Source: Calycina herbarum (Eukaryota > Ascomycota > Leotiomycetes > Helotiales > Pezizellaceae). From it: a stretch of DNA of 64,000 bases. Under the pieces are notes generated by a model. That model saw nothing but the letters and a program-made list of their open reading frames with translations, was not told where the DNA came from and did not search any database. Every line of letters begins with the position of its first letter. Positions within the stretch are counted from its first letter, which is position 1. The stretch lies in the NCBI GenBank assembly GCA_001414485.1, contig LLEY01000034.1:186001-250000 (forward strand), given 5' to 3'. This document shows positions 56,647 to 64,000 of the stretch, piece after piece. The translations under genes and the position numbers were made by a program.

Positions 56647-57980
56647 TTTGACCTGTCGTTGGAGAAGTGTTGATGGTTGTTGACAATGTTACATCTTCAC
56701 GACGAAATAGTGACGCGATTGACGCGCGCTTTAAAGAATCGCGTGTACGTGATCCACCCGGAACCCCTTTTTTTGGTCCCCTGCCATGCTCACCTCCTGC
56801 GGAGTCTCTTGCAACCACAAGACCGCGTTCTCTTGTGCTTATCTTGGTGGTGCATTGAATTTCTAATGCGAGACTACTTTCTCTCCTGCTCAATCTACCT
56901 TTGTACATACTCATCTATGAATTTGCTAAACTAGATTTTCTTTTGCAAAGCTCAATTGCTCGTCTGTAGATACTATAGCTAGACCAGTTTCTCGGTTGAG
57001 CAGCTCCATTGCGCTTATCTTTGAATTATACACGAAATCTGTTGCAGGATCACCTTCTCTCTGTCCTGCAAAGCTTGGCTGCTCCCCTTTAAACAACTCG
57101 CAGATCCTGTCCTCTCCTTTGCAAAGCTCAACTATGTTCACTTTTCAACTCCTCGTGAATTCTGCTACAGCCCTTCTTCTTCTTGTGCGAAGCTCAACTG
57201 TGCTCACTCTCTCAGGTCCAGAAGAAAATCAAGTCTTGCAAACAGCAAAAGCCCTCAGCTTGTTTGAATACTTTTCATTGGCAAATGTGGTCAAATAAAT
57301 TCTCAGTACAATTCCATTCAAAGCTCCAAGTTCATGTTTGGATATATCCAACTAGTCGAGGTACTGACATCTTCATCAGGTGGTCTCCGAGAAATCCGAC
57401 AAACGTCACCTCATTTGCGTTGATATACTTCTCTCGCCGATGTCGCGATATCTGCATCCAATTGATTGTCGTCGACTATTTTCCACGGTTGAGAATTTCC
57501 CTGCTAGTGCAGCGACCGGTCGCGACGGATAAAGTCTTCACTGAAAATCACTCGCAACGTTCAATCAGAACTCGCGGATAGCTGACTATACCTCTTCATG
57601 CATAGAAGTCCCATCTTTATGGTAGCTTTGCATGGCACTAAGAGCTACCCCTCCTTTCACATGAGCTCCTATAAACTTACATCCCACCACATCTACTATT
57701 CCTGCTCAACCATTTCTCTCGCAAACAATTGCACTCGACTATCATCAACGTTTGTATTGCTCTCCTCTTCATGAGAATCGAAAGCTGACCAAATTGAGCT
57801 CTGCAGAACAATCAAGTCAAAGTACAACTCCCTGACAAGAGGGAGCCATGACATCCAAGCAATGGAATTGTCCCTAAGAGGATCAAGGTATTTACATGTA
57901 CACAATGTATAGCATGAACCGGTGTTCGAATTCCAGTGTCATCATAGCCATTCATCCACCATCTTCACAGATGAGATTAT
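56647..57980. other. Divergent region APN1 / THI4, no gene
   Basis: Contains the APN1 promoter and the distal THI4 promoter and leader. Frames here (56,552-56,914, 56,996-57,581, 57,696-57,905) lack domains. Imperfect short repeats are listed separately. A candidate donor for a 5'-leader intron, GTATTT at 57,888, lies upstream of the riboswitch. Confidence 0.5.
56942..57210. repeat. Imperfect GCAAAGCTCAACT repeats
   Basis: TTGCAAAGCTCAATTGCTCG (56,943), CTGCAAAGCTTGGCTGCTCC (57,065), TTGCAAAGCTCAACTATGTT (57,118) and GTGCGAAGCTCAACTGTGCT (57,186) share a 14-20 bp core spaced 53-122 bp apart. They could be slippage products or binding sites in the APN1-THI4 divergent promoter. Confidence 0.45.
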
Positions 57981-57981
57981 T

Positions 57982-58070
57982 GGCCTGATGACAATATGCT
58001 GGGTTCGTTCTGAAATCATACGGTTAATTACTTGATCAGGATAATACCTGCGAAAGGATTATGCCTTCCC
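57982..58070 (+). promoter_or_regulatory. TPP riboswitch (THI element) in THI4 leader
   Basis: The thiamin-pyrophosphate aptamer core is present 70-150 bp before the THI4 start. CTGAAATCATAC (58,010-58,021) matches the pyrimidine-sensor strand (usually CTGAGATNATAC). TGATCAGGATAATACCTGCG (58,033-58,052) matches the most conserved P4/P5 region, with CAGG/CCTG as the P5 stem around ATAATA, followed by AAAGGA. The closing P1 stem was not resolved by eye. In fungi such elements sit in leader introns and control splice-site choice when TPP binds. Here a TCTAATCTAG acceptor candidate at 58,091-58,100 and a GTATTT donor candidate at 57,888 bracket the aptamer, which fits that scheme (inference). Confidence 0.9.
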
Positions 58071-58118
58071 TTATCCCCATCTGTGTTCAGTCTAATCTAG
58101 GTTAGGTTCATAATTTGA

Positions 58119-59297
<1,179 letters not shown>

Positions 59298-59961
59298 GCT
59301 GTCGCAACTTTCAATTATGTGACAAGATATGTGACAGACCTTTATTTCAGCGCGTATATACGAACAGCCGGTGGATAACGCTCATTAGGACAATGCTATT
59401 TCTGTTCACGTGTGTGCTTGTCCTGTAGATTTTTGATATTGGTGATGTATGGCTGGCGGCATTCAACTGTCCTCCAGGCGCCTTTCACATTTCCCCTTGT
59501 TTTTTTCGACCACATCAAACATTTCTATGCTTGACACCTCTGGACTCGTTGATATGGAGAAAGGTTGTTTTGTTTATTACAGCCGAATTCTCTTGCCGCC
59601 TTTTCCCCTTCCAGCCCAGTTAGACTATTGCTAGTAACCCGACGCTCTACCCACCATTACCTAACCCTCTGCTTTGATGACTCAATTCTTATTTTGTCTT
59701 GTTTTCCATCATGCTAATTGATTTAATACTTGGTTTTCTTGGATAAAACAACTTGATATGATTTTGACTGGAACAATCATATTGATTTTGATTTTCGTGT
59801 ACAAAAGATTTCTCATTTGGAAGAGTGCAAGTTATAACTAGTATAGCAACGAATTTCAGAACAGCTCAGTGTAGAGCAAGAGATGGAGTCAGGAACAAGC
59901 TGATGTAAATAAAACACAGTCTGCAACCACCTCCAGACCAAAAAAAGCCTGTCACTAGAAC
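59298..59961. other. Convergent intergenic region
   Basis: Between the 3' ends of THI4 (+) and the cyclase gene (-). No gene is visible; T-rich tracts are consistent with 3' untranslated and terminator sequence. Confidence 0.55.
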
Positions 59962-61080
59962 TCAAAAGATGGCAACAGCATTTGGTGGACTTGCGACCCC
60001 ACCAGGTACCTTCAGGGGAACACTACACAAAAAGAAGCTCCACCTGCTTTTGCGTCTACACACTTCACTCAATCCCTCCAAATCGAACATCTCCCCAATT
60101 GGCATTCCCCAACCCGCCAGCAACCACTCATGCAAATACCACATCGCACCTCCTTTCACTGGACTGCTCTCAAAACTCGGGCAATCGCCTGCTACGGCCG
60201 CAAACTGGTTATCCCACAGGAAGTTCAGCATAGCTTCGCTGGACTCGACGCCGACAAAGTCAGCTGTTGCACGCGCTGCCATAGCTTTCTGGTCGTTATC
60301 ATCGAGGGCGTTAAAAGCGGCGGTGAAGCCGGTGCGAAGTAAGAGGATATCGCCAGGGCGGAAGGCGATATTTTGCTCTGTAATGAGACGTAGGAGGTGC
60401 GAGAGCGGGATTGTGGTTGAGGAGAAGGGGTATATCTCAATTGAGTTCTTCGATGCCCAAGATGCGTAGTCGAGCAGGACTCCGCGGCCCACGATTCCAC
60501 CGCTCTCTGCCCAGGCTAAGCAGAATCAGAATATGTAGTCAGATGAGGAAAGTACCTACCATCGATACCCAGCACGGAAGAGCTCATGATATCGTCATGA
60601 GTGCGATTGTTGAAGTAACGTTTCTCCTTCGAATACCCTTCACATCAACATCAACATCAAGAACTCCTCCTTCAATACCGCTCAGCGCCCTGCATCTTGC
60701 AACAATTTTAACTTACCAAAATGCCTGAACCCATCCCACTGACTACTACTCTGCGTATTAAACGATAAGACATCATCATTCACAACTCTCAACTCCTCGC
60801 CTTTTGCACGGTTGACAACCTCATGCTGGAACGCGGTTCGCTTGTAGCTAGGATGTAAGGGCTTATTCAGAGGCCAGTCGAGCGAGATCCGCTCTCCGGT
60901 CTGGATTTCCAGCGCCGCGGCGGCGACGACGGGGGGAGTGAGGAGGTTCAGCATACCGAGGGAGTCGCTGAGCCCGAATCGGCCCCAAGCGTTACCACGA
61001 GGACCGTCTTCTGACAGGGGAAGGGCGGAGAATGGGGGGAATGAGTGAGGTTCTGATGGAGGGCATGGCTGGGTTGACAT
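59962..61080 (-). CDS. Cyclase-family (kynurenine-formamidase-like) hydrolase
   Basis: A member of the putative cyclase family (Pfam Cyclase), metal-dependent hydrolases that include bacterial kynurenine formamidase. Three exons on the minus strand, 61,080-60,717, 60,637-60,560 and 60,515-59,962, code 331 residues. The fungal-type core is clear: GRFGLSDSLGMLNLLTPPVV, GERISLDWPLNKPLHPS, SQWDGFRHFGY (where bacterial members have the HGTHxDAP metal motif), NNRTHDDIMSS, GGIVGRGVLLDYASWA, FRPGDILLLRTGFTAA and VAGDCPSFESSP near the C-terminus. Both introns have regular GTAAGT/GTAGGT donors. No signal peptide. The substrate is unknown; in fungi these proteins are often near secondary-metabolism or tryptophan genes, but nothing here points to either. 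Confidence 0.9.
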
Positions 61081-61514
61081 GTTTTGATGAGGTGAAGTGA
61101 TAGGCGATGAGACTGATAGTAGATATAGCTTAGGCTTATTGTAGACGAGATTTGACGGTACTAGAGACGAATAAAAAAGTTTCGTGGAAGGGAGACACTG
61201 GCCTTTGTGTCCAGGCCAAAGTGAGATGAGAGATAAGTATTTCGCACAGTAGATGGGGTACTCCCTATTACGTAATAAATTATACTGCAACGTGATTCTT
61301 TAGGCTTTTTAATTACGTGGTAAACCATGTTAACGATTTTTATAGATTGTAAATTGGAAGTATTAATATACATCACATGCGTGTTATCAGGAAACGGCAA
61401 CGGCAACGGCATGGAGAGTACAAGAGTAATCCATATTATAGTTGCACAATCAGTTCAACGAAGAAACACATCTGCACCTGTTATCCAGCGAACGTTTCTT
61501 CTGATCCTGGTCCT
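61081..61514. other. Intergenic, cyclase promoter
   Basis: Holds the upstream region of the cyclase gene and the 3' end of the kinase gene on the same strand. A (GGCAAC)n-like short run occurs at about 61,393. No gene is seen. Confidence 0.5.
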
Positions 61515-62912
61515 CTATACTTCTTTTTCCTCTTCCTCTTCCTCCTCTTCCTCTTCCTCCTCGTCGCCGCCCTCATCGACTTTATTTCTGCCTGGGAGTG
61601 CAAACTGAGCCTCAGCTTTCTTCAATTCAGCTGGACAGAATTTTCGACACAAGACTTTCATGTCTTCGAAGACACTGTTGAACCTCATTAGCGATCCCTG
61701 TGCGATAAGTGAGCTGTAAATGACCACTTACACCGAACGTTGGCCACTGGAGGGTACCAACACAGAAAGGGATATGTTCCACCTCATCGAATAGAGCAAA
61801 TTCCTATCATCCCAATCCTCCTCTGCAGAATCCAAATTAGAGATAAGTCTACTTCAATAGTGTGCTCCGCGTATTGATCAAACTAACCTGGCTCTGATAC
61901 AGGAAAATGTTTCTTGTATGATCTCACATATGTCCTATTGCTCAGTCGATGTCGGATTGGCCTCCAATATCCAATTTCATACTCATTGTGCGCATAAATA
62001 CTGCCAGCGTCGAACGCAAACGGCTCACCCGTGTTCATATCATCCGCACAATTCTCATCCCAAAGATCACCATGAATGAGGCATGGCTTAATGTTCCTAC
62101 CTTCGCTCTCCAACGGCTTCAGCAGCCTCGGAATCACGAACTTGAAAAGTAAGGATCGCACCGCGTTGAATTCGGCCCATTCCCCATGCCTCTCTTGATC
62201 AATATCCATGGCTCGTGCCAGGACCTTGCTAAACATCACTTCCCAGGACGATTCCCAGCCTGTGTACTGTGGTAGCCGTCCATGGCACGTGGTCACATGG
62301 AAGCCAAACTTCCCAGTCGGAGAGACGGAGTTCCTGTGCAGTTCGGCGAGACGCATCGTGAGCTTTCCTGGCGCGGGGGGCTGCTGCCCAACCTCTCGAA
62401 ACTCGGAGAGAAGAAAGTATCCGGGGCCTTCATTAAGCGGCCCCCACGCGTGGGCTATGGGAATGAAAGATGGCACGATTGCATGCATTGCTGTTGCTGA
62501 TTCGTATTCTCCCTCAAGCATGTTTCGGCCTGGGTCCTCGCTCGGTACTATCTGCGATCAAAGTCAGACATGCCAGCGAGGCGAAAACTTTGACTTACCT
62601 TTAGCATATAGTTTCTTTTGACGCCTTCAGGAAGCTCGGTCACTAATTTTGCAGTCAGGCCCCACATGGAGGAACCATAATGGTAAGCTGTTAGAAGCTT
62701 TGTGTCGGGTACGGGCAAAGCTGAGACCATTACCATTAGCCATTAGTCTCACCAGGAAAGAGCTTTCTCTCATTCATACCAGTAATTATATTTTCGTCAA
62801 CCGGGAATTCACCGCCAATCTTGGGAGGTAGAATCTGTTCCACAGGTTGCCCAGCATTCTTCGAATAGGGGTGTACGTAGTCTGTCACGATGGTGGGGTC
62901 ATCGAGATCCAT
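61515..62912 (-). CDS. Fructosamine-3-kinase / ribulosamine-kinase-like protein
   Basis: Predicted small-molecule kinase of the FN3K family, which phosphorylates sugars attached to protein amines and so promotes deglycation. Five exons on the minus strand, 62,912-62,780, 62,720-62,599, 62,551-61,888, 61,822-61,732 and 61,674-61,515, code 389 residues. Family features: HYGSSMWGLTAKLVTELPEG in the N-lobe, GPGYFLLSEFREV hinge, the catalytic loop PCLIHGDLWDENC (Asp and Asn present), the metal-binding strand PFAFDAGSIYAHNEYEIGYW, and WDDRNLLYSMRWNI in the C-lobe. The C-terminus ends in a run of twelve Glu followed by KEV, an extension not usual in the family. The start ATG is at 62,912; an upstream GTG-initiated frame is not used in eukaryotes. 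Bacterial-type orthologues are about 290 residues, so this is a longer fungal form. Confidence 0.9.
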
Positions 62913-63640
62913 TTGTCTCGTTAGGGTGTTCACCTTGAAAATATAAGGGCCGGTAGTTTGAGTTCCCTTTGAAGGTTGACAAGTTTAGAAAAAAAAGACG
63001 TCCGAAAGAAAAAAACGCAGCCGTACGGAGTTTGCAACAATAAAAAGACCGGACTGGCAAGTTGAGCACCCAGAATGAACAACTCCGTATGACTCTTTGT
63101 TTTGGGTTTCATCCGTACTCGGCGTGGGATGTTACACAATGCACAATGGTGAATATGCTGTGCAACGATGCAGAAGCGAGTTGAACCTGTCAGAAAAGGG
63201 TTCTTAGCGCTGTGGATCATTCCCCCCGCGCACCAGCCCTGCGCCTCTTTCTCGCTCACGCCCGGTTTGTGAGCATCCCCTCAGTCATTGGTGATCCTTT
63301 ACAGAATCGATGGCTGACGACGACGAGATGAGCCAGCCAGCTCCTATGTATGAGCGCCAATTTGTTGGCCTTTGAGCCGCACTTGTGGAATGCGGGATGA
63401 GAAGAAAGCTGGACCGGGCCGCAACACTTGATCCCGCCCCGCCTCCGTTTCATTCACGATTCTCTCGTGGGCCATGGCTGCTCTCGCCTTTCAATCTCAA
63501 TCTTTCCTCGAAACTTGGTTGACCACCCAGAAGTCACAAGTTTTCTCTTTCTCGTCCATTCTCATGATGCTAGACAACTGAAGTGGAAGTAGTTCTAAAT
63601 TGATCTTACCTCCACCGCTGGAGCCTTGTGTACAGTAGCC
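62913..63640. promoter_or_regulatory. Divergent intergenic region
   Basis: Lies between the FN3K-like gene (-) and the gene starting at 63,641 (+), so it should hold both promoters. Short minus-strand frames (62,930-63,259, 63,256-63,453) have no domain. Confidence 0.4.
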
Positions 63641-64000
63641 ATGGATGGAATAGTTTGTTTTACTCCACTCCAACTGTCATTCTTCATGACCCATGTCATG
63701 TATTCATATGATATACTAGTTCAAAAAGAAGCCCAAACGGCCCACGATTCTACAAACTCGTAACAACCTTTCAAATCCTCCTAGATACAAAACGTTCGAT
63801 CCTCGTTACGACGAGGATGATGGCGAAAAAGCTGCTGGTCCTTCCGACCTCAAAGGCGAGGATTTCCTTGAAGCCAGAGACCGTGGAGAAAGGAGTCGCT
63901 CCGTCCCTGAGATGGGTCATATATCGCAAAACATGACATTTCCGCCACTTCCTCCAATTCAACAGGGTATCGGAAGCTCCAAGAAGAAACCCAAAGATCC
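63641..64000 (+). CDS. 5' end of an unrecognised gene, cut by window end
   Basis: ATG at 63,641 begins a 12-nt first exon (MDGI) with a GTTTGT donor. A 67-nt intron ends at CTAG (63,719), and the next exon stays open to the window end: FKKKPKRPTILQTRNNLSNP, YKTFDPRYDEDDGEKAAGPS, then EDFLEARDRGERSRSVPEMG and PPLPPIQQG. The protein start is basic, Ser/Pro-rich and probably disordered. I do not recognise the family. Reading straight through without the intron stops after about 40 codons, which favours the spliced model. It is divergent from the FN3K-like gene. Confidence 0.5.

Overview
The window is nuclear DNA of a filamentous ascomycete (Pezizomycotina). I infer a leotiomycete-type fungus from the gene families, but the sequence does not prove the class. 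The genes have short introns (about 50-110 nt) with GT...AG borders, and there is a fungal THI4 gene with a TPP aptamer in its leader. The interior is AT-rich and saturated with TAG/TAA stops, with few CpA/TpG steps, which is the mark of repeat-induced point mutation (RIP). Coordinates of spliced genes were built by hand by joining reading frames at canonical splice sites.

Left arm (1-12,000), ordinary gene-bearing DNA: a dynactin p24/RO-10-like gene (-), a vacuolar amino-acid transporter of the AVT type (+), mitochondrial ribosomal protein S16 (-), an NAD(P)H-hydrate epimerase (+), and a decayed two-module hypothetical gene whose 3' end is overwritten by a LINE.

Centre (about 12,005-39,500 and 44,945-50,709), RIP-mutated repeats. 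Three copies of one LINE family (zinc-knuckle ORF1, APE-type endonuclease, reverse transcriptase, RNase H, TAAA tail) are present: one 5'-truncated (+), one full length (+) with a perfect 16-bp target-site duplication, and one full length (-) with a perfect 14-bp duplication inside an 18-bp minisatellite. Between the first two lies a roughly 9.4-kb RIP-destroyed gene for a giant (about 3,000-residue) DUF6606/DUF3638/DUF3645 protein, followed by a 15-bp minisatellite. A less mutated island (39,500-44,940) holds an ankyrin-repeat remnant, degenerate repeats, a truncated kinase-like gene and a multi-pass membrane protein gene.

Right arm (50,900-64,000): an Ulp1/C48 SUMO-protease-like gene (-) beside a broken tandem-chromodomain gene (+), AP endonuclease APN1 (-), a TPP riboswitch plus THI4 thiazole synthase (+), a cyclase-family hydrolase (-), a fructosamine-3-kinase-like gene (-) and the 5' end of an unrecognised gene (+) cut by the window edge.

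Most intact genes are single-copy housekeeping functions (DNA repair, metabolite repair, thiamin synthesis, mitochondrial translation, vesicle motor complex). They do not form one pathway. The unusual material is in and around the RIP island: a giant gene mutated as if it had been a repeat, nested LINEs with clean target duplications, and remnants of accessory genes at the island edges.
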